A DNA stretch of 64,000 bases. It comes from Mesorhizobium shangrilense (lineage in GTDB: Bacteria; Pseudomonadota; Alphaproteobacteria; Rhizobiales; Rhizobiaceae). The stretch's first letter is position 1. Each line of letters begins with the position of its first letter. The notes beneath the pieces were generated by a model. The model saw only the letters and a list, made by a program, of their open reading frames with translations, ran no database searches and was not told the DNA's origin. The translations under genes and the position numbers were made by a program. Shown here one piece after another: positions 35,173 through 42,974 of this stretch. Location of the stretch: contig NZ_JBEWSZ010000011.1 in assembly GCF_040537815.1 (NCBI RefSeq), positions 1 through 64,000 on the forward strand, given 5' to 3'.

Positions 35173-36609
35173 GTGAGTACCTTCAGTTTGATGTCGCGCC
35201 GCGGCTTCGTGCTTGCGGCAGCGGACATCGCGGCAGCCACCTTCGTGCGCCCCGCATCGTCAAGGACATCCGCCGTCAACGAGCGCCGCATCAAGATCGC
35301 GCCGGGACAGGCCCAGCTCAGTGGCCCGGCCGGTCCGCATACTCCCGTGTGGACGTATGACGGTAAAGTCCCCGGCCCGACCCTTCGCCTGCGACAGGGC
35401 GAGCTGGCCCGCATCACCGTCGAGAACGGGCTGGATGAGGACACGACGGTCCACTGGCATGGCATCCGCCTGCCAAACACCATGGACGGCGTGCCTGGCC
35501 TGACCCAGCCGCCGATCAGGCCGGGCGAGAGCTTCGTCTATGAGTTCACACCGCCCGACGCCGGAACCTTCTGGTACCATCCGCATGCCAACAGCCTCGT
35601 GCAGCTGGGCCGCGGCTTGGCCGGCGCGCTCATCCTCGAGGAGGTGGAGCCCGTCGCAGTAGACCGCGATCTGCTGTGGCTGCTGCAGGACTGGCGGCTT
35701 GCGGCGGGCGGACAGATCGCGCCCGGCTTCGGCAGCGCGATGGATGCGGCGATGTCCGGCCGCGTCGGCAATGTCGTCACCGTCAACGGCACGCGTCCGG
35801 CCTATCAAAATGTGAAAGCGGGAGAACGCCTCAGGCTGCGCCTGGCCAATGCCTCGCTCGCCCGCATCATGGCGCTGCGCTTCGAGGGCCACCGCCCGGT
35901 CGTCGTGGCGATCGACGGACAGCCCTGCGACCCACATGAACCGGAGGAAGGCCGCTTGCTGCTTGCGCCTGCCATGCGCATCGACGTCATAATCGACATG
36001 CAGGGCGACCCCGGCAAGCGCTACGCGGTGATCGACGATTACTATGACGGCCTCTCCTATACGCTGACCACGCTTGCCTATGACAACGTACCGCCGCTGC
36101 GAGCCCAACCTTTCGACGCGCCTGTCCGCCTGCCTGGCAATCCCCTGCCCGAACCCGATCTTGCCAGGGCCGAACGCCAGGAGATCGTGCTGCAGGGCGG
36201 CATGATGGGCGGCGGCAAGCTGAAAGGCGTCGGCGGCATGATGGGGATGGCCATGCCTGGCATGAATGGCACCGCCGCCTGGGCGATCAACGGCATTTCG
36301 ATGACAGGAGACGGCCATTCCGGCATGACGCCGCAATTCACGCTGAAACGCGGCGCGACCTGCCTGCTCACCATGCGCAACGAAACCGCGTGGTGGCACC
36401 CCATGCACATTCACGGGTTCAGCATGTCCGTGCTCTCCCGCAACGGTTCGCCCGTGCCGAACCGGACATGGCAGGACACCGTGCTGATGGCTCCCAAGGA
36501 CACGGTCGAATGCGCCTTCGTCGCCGACAATCCCGGCGACTGGATGCTGCATTGCCATGTCGCCGATCACCAGATGGCCGGCCTCATGACCGTATTCCGG
36601 GTGACCTGA
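35173..36609 (+). CDS. Multicopper oxidase (CopA/CueO-like)
   Basis: 478 residues from GTG 35173 (AAGGA 7 bases upstream); TTG 35167 or ATG 35191 are alternatives. Twin-arginine-type signal MSRRGFVLAA. Copper ligands of all four motifs are present: HWHG, HPHA, HPMHIHG and HCHVADHQMAGLM (type 1 Cys, His and axial Met). A Met-rich loop (MMGGGKLKGVGGMMGMAMPGM) resembles the Cu(I)-binding insert of CueO. Expected to oxidise Cu(I) in the periplasm with O2. Next to a Met-rich protein and DUF411 protein. Confidence 0.93.
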   Translation: MSTFSLMSRRGFVLAAADIAAATFVRPASSRTSAVNERRIKIAPGQAQLSGPAGPHTPVWTYDGKVPGPTLRLRQGELARITVENGLDEDTTVHWHGIRLPNTMDGVPGLTQPPIRPGESFVYEFTPPDAGTFWYHPHANSLVQLGRGLAGALILEEVEPVAVDRDLLWLLQDWRLAAGGQIAPGFGSAMDAAMSGRVGNVVTVNGTRPAYQNVKAGERLRLRLANASLARIMALRFEGHRPVVVAIDGQPCDPHEPEEGRLLLAPAMRIDVIIDMQGDPGKRYAVIDDYYDGLSYTLTTLAYDNVPPLRAQPFDAPVRLPGNPLPEPDLARAERQEIVLQGGMMGGGKLKGVGGMMGMAMPGMNGTAAWAINGISMTGDGHSGMTPQFTLKRGATCLLTMRNETAWWHPMHIHGFSMSVLSRNGSPVPNRTWQDTVLMAPKDTVECAFVADNPGDWMLHCHVADHQMAGLMTVFRVT

Positions 36610-36673
36610 GCCCCTTTGCAACCACGGAACCCCAGCGTCCACCAGCCCCACCAATCAACGAAGGAGAATTGCA

Positions 36674-37114
36674 ATGAAACTGACCTACCGCCTCGCCGCC
36701 CTTGCCTTGCTGGTCGCAGCGCCGCTGCCCGCTTTTGCGGCCACGATCAACGCTGTCATGTACAAGAACCCGCAATGCAGCTGCTGCGAATCCTACGCCG
36801 CCTATCTGGAAAAGTATGGCTTCAAGATCGACATCAAGCCGGTCAATAACCTGTCCCAGATCAGCAGCGACGCGGGCGTGCCCACCGACCTCGAAGGCTG
36901 TCACACGATGATGATCGACGGCTATGTCGTCGATGGCCTGGTGCCCGTCGACATCGTCAGGAAGCTGCTGACGGAGCGGCCTGCAATCACCGGCATCACG
37001 CTGGCAGGCATGCCCGCGGGCGCACCGGGCATGGGTGGCGAAAAGTCCGGCCCCTTCACCGTCTATGCCTTCACCAAGGACGGCAAGGCGCCCACCGTCT
37101 ACGCGACGGAGTGA
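36674..37114 (+). CDS. DUF411 metal-binding protein
   Basis: 146 residues. Signal peptide ends AFA. Typical DUF411: MYKNPQCSCCESYAAYLEKYGF (thioredoxin-like with CxCC), GCHTMMIDGYVVDGLVPVDIVRKLL. These proteins accompany copper oxidases and efflux systems and probably bind or relay periplasmic copper. AAGGAGAA upstream; 64 bases after the oxidase. Confidence 0.9.
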   Translation: MKLTYRLAALALLVAAPLPAFAATINAVMYKNPQCSCCESYAAYLEKYGFKIDIKPVNNLSQISSDAGVPTDLEGCHTMMIDGYVVDGLVPVDIVRKLLTERPAITGITLAGMPAGAPGMGGEKSGPFTVYAFTKDGKAPTVYATE

Positions 37115-37126
37115 AAGGCGACCGCG

Positions 37127-37339
37127 ATGTATGCCGACATGTCGGATTGCCCTGCCCGAACCTGGCTCGCCATGACGTTCCTGTCGGTTGCAGGTTTTCT
37201 TGTACTGATGGTCCTGGTGCTTACCGTCGCGGCACTCGCAAGATACGTGCTGACGGGCCGTCGAATCGCAATCGGCAGTGCGGAGTCGCGAACCGAACCG
37301 AAGGATCGGCAGCCACGAAGCTCCCACTCAGACAAATAG
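37127..37339 (+). CDS. Small membrane protein of the copper cluster
   Basis: 70 residues, one strong membrane helix (TFLSVAGFLVLMVLVLTVAALARYVL, about 17-42) with a charged C-terminal tail. GAAAGG lies upstream of ATG 37127, 12 bases after the DUF411 stop, and a terminator-like hairpin follows at once. Position suggests a last gene of the copper operon. No homology recognised. Confidence 0.55.
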   Translation: MYADMSDCPARTWLAMTFLSVAGFLVLMVLVLTVAALARYVLTGRRIAIGSAESRTEPKDRQPRSSHSDK

Positions 37340-37370
37340 AGCCCCATCCCGACTGGATCGAGATGGGGCT
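37340..37370 (+). terminator. Terminator hairpin of the copper operon
   Basis: AGCCCCATC (37340-37348) pairs with GATGGGGCT (37362-37370), a 9-base stem starting 1 base after the last stop. No T-run. Confidence 0.6.
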
Positions 37371-37375
37371 CCAAT

Positions 37376-37418
37376 GCATGTCGCCCAAAAATGCGCGGCG
37401 GTTTTGGGCAATGACATG
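37376..37418. repeat. Palindromic intergenic repeat, copy A
   Basis: GCATGTC-GCCCAAAA then TTTTGGGC-AAT-GACATGC form an imperfect palindrome. The same element occurs in reverse orientation at 54997-55041 (about 40 of 45 matches by eye). Ends are GCATGTC/GACATGC in both. Such units are widespread in Mesorhizobium intergenic DNA by general knowledge. Confidence 0.75.
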
Positions 37419-37510
37419 CACAACACAAAGACTTGAGGCGCCTTGAGCAATCCAGGAAAAGTGCGAAACGGTTTCCGTCCGGAATTGCGTCAAAACAGAG
37501 AGATAGAGCC

Positions 37511-37608
37511 TGGCCGGCAAACACCCCCGTGGCGCCGGCCAGGCACGAACGCCGGCCCCTCAGGGGAAGCCGGCGCCCGCTTTTGTCCGGGCATTAGGAG
37601 ATGCCCGG
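37511..37608 (-). terminator. Cluster of three hairpins behind the BI-1 gene
   Basis: CCGGGCAT-TAGGAG-ATGCCCGG (37587-37608) lies 14 bases beyond the BI-1 stop on the minus strand. Two more hairpins follow: GCCGGC arms at 37551-37574 with an inner CCCC/GGGG, and TGGCCGGC/GCCGGCCA at 37511-37541. Together they separate the convergent copper operon and BI-1 gene. Confidence 0.6.
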
Positions 37609-37621
37609 TACGGTCAGGCGA

Positions 37622-38338
37622 CTATTCTTTTTCGCCGGTGAAATTCAGCAGCAGCTGGAAGATGTTGATGAAGTTCAGGTAGAGCGAAAAGGCGCCGAAC
37701 ACGGCGAGCTTCTGGCGCGATTCCCCATCGAAATTCTCGCCATACTGTTCCTTGATCGTCTGCGTGTCCCAGGCGGTCAGGCCGACGAAGACGGCGATGC
37801 CGATCACCGAAATGGCGAATTGCAGGGCGGTCGAGCCAAGGAAGATGTTGACGATGCTGGCGATCACCACGCCGATCAGGCCCATGATCAGGAACGACGA
37901 GAACTGCGTCAGGTCACGCTTGGTCGTGTAGCCGTAGAGGCTGGTGGCGCCGAACATGGTGGCGGTGATGAAGAAGGTGCGCGCGATGCTGGTTCCGGTG
38001 AACACCAGGAACACGGAAGCGAGCGACAGGCCCATGACCGCGCAGAAGGCCCAGAACATCATCTGCGCGCTGGCCGCCGACATGGTCTGCATCTTGAACG
38101 AGAACAGCATGACGAAGGCGAGCGGCGCCAGCATCACCACCCATTTCAGCGGACTGGAAAAGATCGGCACGTAGAGCGCGGGCGTCGACGACACCATGAA
38201 GGCGACGAGGCCGGTGACCACGAGGCCAAGGCCCATATAGTTGTAGACGCGCAGCATGTGCTGGCGCAGGCCCTCGTCGAAGACGGCTCCTGTCTGGGCG
38301 CCGGCGCCCATGCGGTATCCCAAGTTCGGGGCATTCAT
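37622..38338 (-). CDS. Bax inhibitor-1 / YccA family membrane protein
   Basis: 238 residues from ATG 38338 (AGGAGAAACCGA upstream). About seven membrane helices; the C-terminal region FVGLTAWDTQTIKEQY and SLYLNFINIFQLLLNFTG is diagnostic for the BI-1/UPF0005 family. Members act as calcium/proton leak channels or modulate the FtsH protease. Probably a housekeeping gene; no operon partner apart from the anti-sigma gene 19 bases upstream. Confidence 0.92.
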   Translation of the reverse strand: MNAPNLGYRMGAGAQTGAVFDEGLRQHMLRVYNYMGLGLVVTGLVAFMVSSTPALYVPIFSSPLKWVVMLAPLAFVMLFSFKMQTMSAASAQMMFWAFCAVMGLSLASVFLVFTGTSIARTFFITATMFGATSLYGYTTKRDLTQFSSFLIMGLIGVVIASIVNIFLGSTALQFAISVIGIAVFVGLTAWDTQTIKEQYGENFDGESRQKLAVFGAFSLYLNFINIFQLLLNFTGEKE

Positions 38339-38357
38339 TCGGTTTCTCCTTTGTATA

Positions 38358-39131
38358 TCAGTAAAGCGTTTTGGCGAGCGTCTCGGCGGCGCGGTCGAGG
38401 TCGTGGGCATCGCTTCGCGCCACCACCGCGTAGGCAACCTCGCCGATCTGGAAATAGGCCGAGGAAATGTCGCCGGAGGGCGCGATGGCCGGCTTGACCA
38501 CGTCGAAGGTTCCCGGCCGGATCGCAAACAGCGACACCAGGCCCATGTCCTTGGTATCCACCGCCATCTCGACGCTCGGGCCGAAGCGCGACGGATAGAC
38601 CTGCACGTCGCGCACCTTCCAATCCTTGGGCAGCGTCGGCATGACGATGGCGGTCGCGGCGCGGATCTCGCCGGGATTGTAGTTCGGCGTCTCCGTCTGC
38701 GACGCCATGCCCTCGCGCATGATCGTCGTCTTGTGGGCGCGGATCGCATCCTCCAGGTAAGCGGGCGGCTGCGGCGAGGCGACGACCTTGGTCACCGACA
38801 TCGGCCCGACAATGCCGTTGGCCAGCCAGCCGGCGGCAACGAAGGCGGCGACTGCCGCGGCACGCTGCAGAACGCCGAAGAAGCGGCCTCGCGTCAGCCC
38901 GCGCTCCAGCCGCCGCGCGGCGTCCGCCGTTGCCGGCCGCGCCGTGCCCCGGGAGCCGGCAAGCGCAACGCGCAGTTCGTCGCGCATCCGCAGATCCGAC
39001 ATCACGCGCGCCGCCGCTTCCGGGCGGGCCGACAGGAATGCCTCCACCTCGATGCGACGGGTGACATCCAGCTGATCGTCGACATAGGCGTCGAGGTCGA
39101 TATCGGTGACGGGATCGATAACTCCGGTCAT
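38358..39131 (-). CDS. Anti-sigma factor, membrane-anchored
   Basis: 257 residues. N-terminal ~75 residues (LDAYVDDQLDVTRRIEVEAFLSARPEAAARVMSDLRMRDELR) resemble the cytoplasmic anti-sigma domain, followed by one membrane helix (AAAVAAFVAAGWLANG, near 108) and a periplasmic domain. The zinc motif HxxxCxxC of ZAS proteins is not seen. ATG 39131 overlaps the sigma factor stop (ATGA), the classic sigma/anti-sigma pairing. The external signal is unknown. Confidence 0.85.
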   Translation of the reverse strand: MTGVIDPVTDIDLDAYVDDQLDVTRRIEVEAFLSARPEAAARVMSDLRMRDELRVALAGSRGTARPATADAARRLERGLTRGRFFGVLQRAAAVAAFVAAGWLANGIVGPMSVTKVVASPQPPAYLEDAIRAHKTTIMREGMASQTETPNYNPGEIRAATAIVMPTLPKDWKVRDVQVYPSRFGPSVEMAVDTKDMGLVSLFAIRPGTFDVVKPAIAPSGDISSAYFQIGEVAYAVVARSDAHDLDRAAETLAKTLY

Positions 39132-39661
39132 GACGGGCCTCCAACAATCCTGAGGTGGTTTTTTCCCTGCGACGGCTTGGCGTTCTCCATCTCGCGCAGT
39201 GCCGCGCGCGCCCTGCCGATACGCGACATCAGCGTGCCCAGCGGCACGCCAGTGGCATCGGCCGCCTGCTGGTAGGAAAGGCCGTCGATGGCGACGAGAT
39301 GCAGCGCCGAGCGCTGTTCTTCCGGCAGGTTCAAAAAGGCATCGCGCACCTGCGCCAGCCGCACGGAATGTTCCTGCGGCGCCGGTGTGCTTGAATCGGC
39401 AAGGTATCCCGCCTGCTCGTTGCGCGCGGCTTCCGATCTCTTGGAGCGTGTGCGGTCGATGAAGGTGTTGTGGACGATCGACAGCAGCCACGCCCGCAAA
39501 TTGCCGCCGGAGCGGAAAGTGCCGCGCCGCTCATAGGCGCGCACCAGCGCGTCGTGGACGAGATCCTCGGCATCGACGCCGTCGCGCGTCAGCGACCGCG
39601 CGTAGCGGCGCAGCGAGCCTAGCTGTCCTATGATGTCAAAGCGTGGCACCGACCGTTTCAT
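39128..39661 (-). CDS. ECF-type RNA polymerase sigma factor
   Basis: 177 residues. Region 2 (RRYARSLTRDGVDAEDLVHDALVRAYE; NLRAWLLSIVHNTFIDRTRSK) and region 4 (LPEEQRSALHLVAIDGLSYQQAADATGVPLGTLMSRIGRARAALRE). Overlaps the anti-sigma gene, so it is held inactive until the anti-sigma factor releases it. No GGAAC/CGTT-type EcfG promoter is seen upstream, so not obviously the general stress EcfG. A palindrome lies 22 bases upstream. Confidence 0.93.
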   Translation of the reverse strand: MKRSVPRFDIIGQLGSLRRYARSLTRDGVDAEDLVHDALVRAYERRGTFRSGGNLRAWLLSIVHNTFIDRTRSKRSEAARNEQAGYLADSSTPAPQEHSVRLAQVRDAFLNLPEEQRSALHLVAIDGLSYQQAADATGVPLGTLMSRIGRARAALREMENAKPSQGKNHLRIVGGPS

Positions 39662-39682
39662 GTCCTGTTTACGGACCGAGAT

Positions 39683-39696
39683 GGGATTTTAATCCC
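39683..39696. promoter_or_regulatory. Palindrome upstream of the sigma factor gene
   Basis: GGGATT-TT-AATCCC is a perfect palindrome 22 bases upstream of the ECF sigma start. It could be part of an autoregulated promoter or a regulator site. The remaining sequence up to 39850 shows no gene. Confidence 0.35.
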
Positions 39697-39850
39697 TGCC
39701 ATGCCAGATTTTTTTAGAATGAGAAGAATTCGCTCCAGCAGCTGACAGGCGGTGAACGCCGCGCGCTCCAGCTTGAAGTCGCACGCTTCAGCAGCGCAAG
39801 ACGCGTCGGCACCTGGGGCGCCGCCAACCACTATCCGTGGCCGCCCTTCC

Positions 39851-40063
39851 CTACGGCCGGATAGCGCCGGCTGACAGCATTATTCGCGAAATCAGCTCTT
39901 CGTCGGCGACCTCATCGCCTGTGAGGTCGCGTATCAAATCGCCGACATGGCTAACCCACAGGCTGCGAGGAACCAGACCGCCGCCAATCGAGGCCTTGAA
40001 CGCCTGGCAGAGGATTTCGAAATCATACGCGGAAACGAAACTGGGAGATTTGTCACCGTCCAT
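39851..40063 (-). CDS. Small hypothetical protein
   Basis: 70 residues from ATG 40063 (AGGG 12 bases upstream). Contains SAYDFEILCQAFKASI and WVSHVGDLIRDLTGDEVADEELISRIM, which read like a folded helical, soluble protein. I recall small rhizobial hypothetical proteins with the same SAYDFEIL pattern but cannot verify. A longer plus-strand frame overlapping it (39837-40214) is judged a shadow. Confidence 0.5.
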   Translation of the reverse strand: MDGDKSPSFVSAYDFEILCQAFKASIGGGLVPRSLWVSHVGDLIRDLTGDEVADEELISRIMLSAGAIRP

Positions 40064-40231
40064 GGCTTTCATCCCTGAGCGGGCGAAAGCACCTGAGTTG
40101 GCTTCCAAGCATCCGTATGCCGTGAAAGGCGGACGACACTTCGAGGCTACGCCCTTCGAAAGAGCTTTGCGAGTCATTTTGGGATGGAACGTAGTGACCG
40201 CTCGATGGTTCTAGGTCTTCAGGGGGGTACC

Positions 40232-40435
40232 GTGTCATTGTCAGACCAGCCCAATATTGTAGACACTTTAAGGGTTGTGAGAGGGTTCCTACGCCTTGCC
40301 CGCAAGTCCATCATCGATGCGCGCCACATAGAGGCGATGATTGAAATCGATACGCTGATGCAGATGGCCGAGGCTGAAGCGCAAAGACAGATCGCCGTTA
40401 TCGAACGGGCAGCGGCAAGCACCGGCCTCACCTGA
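40232..40435 (+). CDS. Small hypothetical helical protein
   Basis: 67 residues from GTG 40232, with AGGGGGG 4 bases upstream of the start codon. SDQPNIVDTLRVVRGFLRLARKS then EAMIEIDTLMQMAEAEAQRQIAVIERAA forms a long amphipathic, coiled-coil-like helix. No family recognised. Starts convergent with CorA. Confidence 0.5.
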   Translation: MSLSDQPNIVDTLRVVRGFLRLARKSIIDARHIEAMIEIDTLMQMAEAEAQRQIAVIERAAASTGLT

Positions 40436-40448
40436 ATATCGGCGCGCC

Positions 40449-41396
40449 CTAGAACCAGCCCCGCCACTTGAACCACACCAACGGCAGGATGGCGCTAAGC
40501 GCGATCATCGCCAGCCCGTAGGGGTAGCCGAAGGTCCAGTCATATTCGGGCATGCCCTTGAAGTTCATGCCGTAGATACCGGCGATCAATGTCGGCGGAA
40601 TGCCGACGATCGAGACGATGGTGAGGATCTTGAAGATGTCGTTCTGGGCAATGCCGATCAGCCCGACCATGGCGTCGAGCAGGAACTGCACCTTGTCGGA
40701 GAGGTGGACCTCATAATCGTTGAGCGACGTCACGTCGAGCTTCAGGCCGTTCATGCGCGACTTGAGCTGATCATCGCCCCAGTCCTCCGTCATGCCGCAG
40801 GCGAAATCGATGGCGCGTCCCAGAGCCAGCAGCGCATCGCGTTTTTCCGACAGATGGTCGCCCATGCGGCCGACCTGCCGCAGTTGGGCGCGAATGACCT
40901 TGTTGGAACGGATGGCTCTCTGGCCTCTGGTGTCCGGCACGTGAAAGGCTGTCGCCGACAGCGTGCGCAGTTCGCCGGCCGTCTGTTCGAGGGCATCGGC
41001 GAGGCGGTCGACCATCCCCTCGCAGAGTTCGACGAACACTTCGAGGCTCGTCGCCGGCCGCTGGCCGGGCTCGGCAAACCGCCCAGCGACCAGGTCGAAG
41101 GCCGGGAGTGCTCCGAAACGGACGGTAATCAGGCGCTCGCGCGACAGCACGAAGCCGACGGGCGCCATCTGCAGGCCGCCGTCGACATGCGTGACCATCG
41201 GCACGCTCATCGACAGCACGCCGTCGCGCGCCTTGAGCCGGCTGGTGCTTTCGATCTCGCTGAGGCTTGCTCGGCTGGGCACGGCAACACCGGCCAGCTT
41301 CTCGACCTCAGCGGTTTCAGCCGGCTCAGGGTCGCGAAGATCGAACCAGATCGCCTTCGCTTCGGAAACCTTGCCTTGCGGGTAGACGCTCAACAT
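40449..41396 (-). CDS. CorA-family divalent cation transporter
   Basis: 315 residues. N-terminal cytoplasmic alpha/beta domain, long helix, and two C-terminal membrane helices with the signature YGMNF between them (near residue 276; GMN is the ion selectivity filter). Expected Mg2+ (or Zn/Ni/Co) channel in the inner membrane. Start 41396 has only a weak ribosome site. Confidence 0.93.
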   Translation of the reverse strand: MLSVYPQGKVSEAKAIWFDLRDPEPAETAEVEKLAGVAVPSRASLSEIESTSRLKARDGVLSMSVPMVTHVDGGLQMAPVGFVLSRERLITVRFGALPAFDLVAGRFAEPGQRPATSLEVFVELCEGMVDRLADALEQTAGELRTLSATAFHVPDTRGQRAIRSNKVIRAQLRQVGRMGDHLSEKRDALLALGRAIDFACGMTEDWGDDQLKSRMNGLKLDVTSLNDYEVHLSDKVQFLLDAMVGLIGIAQNDIFKILTIVSIVGIPPTLIAGIYGMNFKGMPEYDWTFGYPYGLAMIALSAILPLVWFKWRGWF

Positions 41397-41475
41397 TGCG
41401 GGGATGCCATCATGAGGAAGAGGTGCTTACCATGCCATCGCCGCACGTGCGAGCAGGCCGTGATCGAGACTGCTT

Positions 41476-42252
41476 TCACCCCATCGCGCAACTGTGATCC
41501 ATCAGGCGCTCGGCCGCCGCCTTGTCCGAGTTGGCCAGGATGTAGAAGCCCGGCTTGCCGCCCGCGAGCTCGGCGCCGACGACCACGACATTGACGCGGT
41601 ACATAGCATCGCGCGCCCTGGGCAGGCCGGCGGCGATGAGGCCGATGACGTTGGTGGTGCCGAGGTCAGGCTTGTCGACCGCCTTGACCCAGTAGCGTTG
41701 GCCCATCAGCGTCTGCCGAAACAGTTGCCAGCGGCCTTCCTCCTTCGGTCCGTAGAGAGCGAGCTTGCGTTCCACCGACGGCGCTACGCAATCGACATGG
41801 ATGTGGAACTGGTCCTGCGAGCGCGCGATGCCGGAATTGACCACCAGGGCGACCGACGTTCTCGGCAGGTCGCGCCCGAGCCGCGCCTCGACCATGCTCC
41901 GGGTTTCCCACGCTCGCTGCCACAGAAGGGAACTGTCGTCGCCGCGCACGGCCGGGCTTTCCACGCCGGCCGCGGCCTCAAGCGGCATCAGCAGGAACTC
42001 GCTTTTGTGCAGCGGCGACTTGATGATCGCCGAGCCCGGCGCGTCGTCGCTGGCGAGCGTCACCTGCTCGCAGGGGAAGGGAACGCCGATCGTTTGCGCC
42101 GCGATGGCGCAGGTCCGCACCACCTGCCACAGCGCGCTGCGATGCAGCGGCGTTGAGCTGACATGGTCGGCCAGCACGAGCGCGAACGCCGCCAGCGGCA
42201 AGGCAATGCAGAGCCGGCCAAGCGAAAACCTCACGGATGGCATTCCGGACAA
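41476..42252 (-). CDS. cdh: CDP-diacylglycerol diphosphatase
   Basis: 258 residues. N-terminal membrane anchor, then the Cdh family: ALWQVVRTCAIAAQTIGVPFPCEQV, LMPLEAAAGVESPAV, and the HIT-like catalytic motif RSQDQFHIHVDC. Hydrolyses CDP-diacylglycerol to phosphatidic acid and CMP in phospholipid turnover. Start 42252 or 42243. Lies 43 bases downstream of the TatB-like gene on the same strand. Confidence 0.85.
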   Translation of the reverse strand: MSGMPSVRFSLGRLCIALPLAAFALVLADHVSSTPLHRSALWQVVRTCAIAAQTIGVPFPCEQVTLASDDAPGSAIIKSPLHKSEFLLMPLEAAAGVESPAVRGDDSSLLWQRAWETRSMVEARLGRDLPRTSVALVVNSGIARSQDQFHIHVDCVAPSVERKLALYGPKEEGRWQLFRQTLMGQRYWVKAVDKPDLGTTNVIGLIAAGLPRARDAMYRVNVVVVGAELAGGKPGFYILANSDKAAAERLMDHSCAMG

Positions 42253-42294
42253 GCGATCGGGCTGCGCATGGGTGTCACGGCATGGATCATGGCG

Positions 42295-42633
42295 TTACGA
42301 ATTCGTCGGCGCGGCGGCGGTCGGCGCCGTGGTGGCCGGTGTGGCCGTGGCCGTTTTCGCTGCACTGTCCCTGGCCGGCGCGGCCGGGTCCGGGATCAGG
42401 GTCGTGCTGCTCATGGCATCCTGGATCGCCGCGCGGGCATCCTTCAGATCAAGCTCTTTCTCGGCATCGCGCACGGCGTCCTCGAACTGCTTGCGCAAAT
42501 CGCCGGTGACCTTGTTGACCGTCTTCATCGTGCGCCCGAGCTGGCGCATGACGTTTGGGAGCTCGCCCGGCCCGAAGACGACCATCGCCACAACGAAGAT
42601 GACCACGAGGTGGTCCCAGCCAAGTCCGAACAT
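42295..42633 (-). CDS. TatA/TatB-type twin-arginine translocase subunit, orphan
   Basis: 112 residues. N-terminal helix and hinge FGLGWDHLVVIFVVAMVVFGPGELP, then an amphipathic helix (LPNVMRQLGRTMKTVNKVTGDLRKQFEDAVRDAEKE) and an Ala/Thr/Pro-rich tail. The Gly-Pro hinge and the Glu near the N terminus fit TatB; no tatA or tatC is beside it, so it may be a second copy. Upstream AGGGCG fits the start at 42633. Confidence 0.75.
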   Translation of the reverse strand: MFGLGWDHLVVIFVVAMVVFGPGELPNVMRQLGRTMKTVNKVTGDLRKQFEDAVRDAEKELDLKDARAAIQDAMSSTTLIPDPAAPARDSAAKTATATPATTAPTAAAPTNS

Positions 42634-42974
42634 CGATACGCCCTATAGTGCCCTTGAAGCCTTGCGACGAACCCCGTCGGATCTCGCCAATTCGGTCCAT
42701 CATAGCGTGTCGCCCGCGCCATTCCAGTGTGCCGCCATGCGATCCCATTCACTCTTGCTTCAAATCATGTCGGATGTCTGGCGTTGGCGACGCCGGGACA
42801 CCGGCTATCTTGCCTTTGGCCGGCAAGTCTTGCTTCGAGCGGGCAGGTCTGCCCGCGCAAGAAACGTGGATGACGTTCATCCGCGCCAAACAGCCGCGCA
42901 TAAATGCAACAAAACCGTGCTATGCGTGGATTCTCAATCATAACACGTGGCGGCATTCCGCCCAGAAGGAGATC
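42634..42974. other. Non-coding gap with a small hairpin
   Basis: No convincing gene. GCGGGCA-GGTC-TGCCCGC (42839-42856) is a 7-base stem hairpin. The stretch separates the divergent TatB-like and CorC-type genes and must hold both promoters; no clear sigma-70 pair is visible. Confidence 0.5.

Noticed and set aside
37437..37510. Sequence containing GAAAAGTGCGAAACGGTTTCC, looked at as a possible small RNA
   Set aside because: It resembles a common rhizobial intergenic repeat in memory, but no clear symmetry or promoter could be shown, so not listed as a feature.
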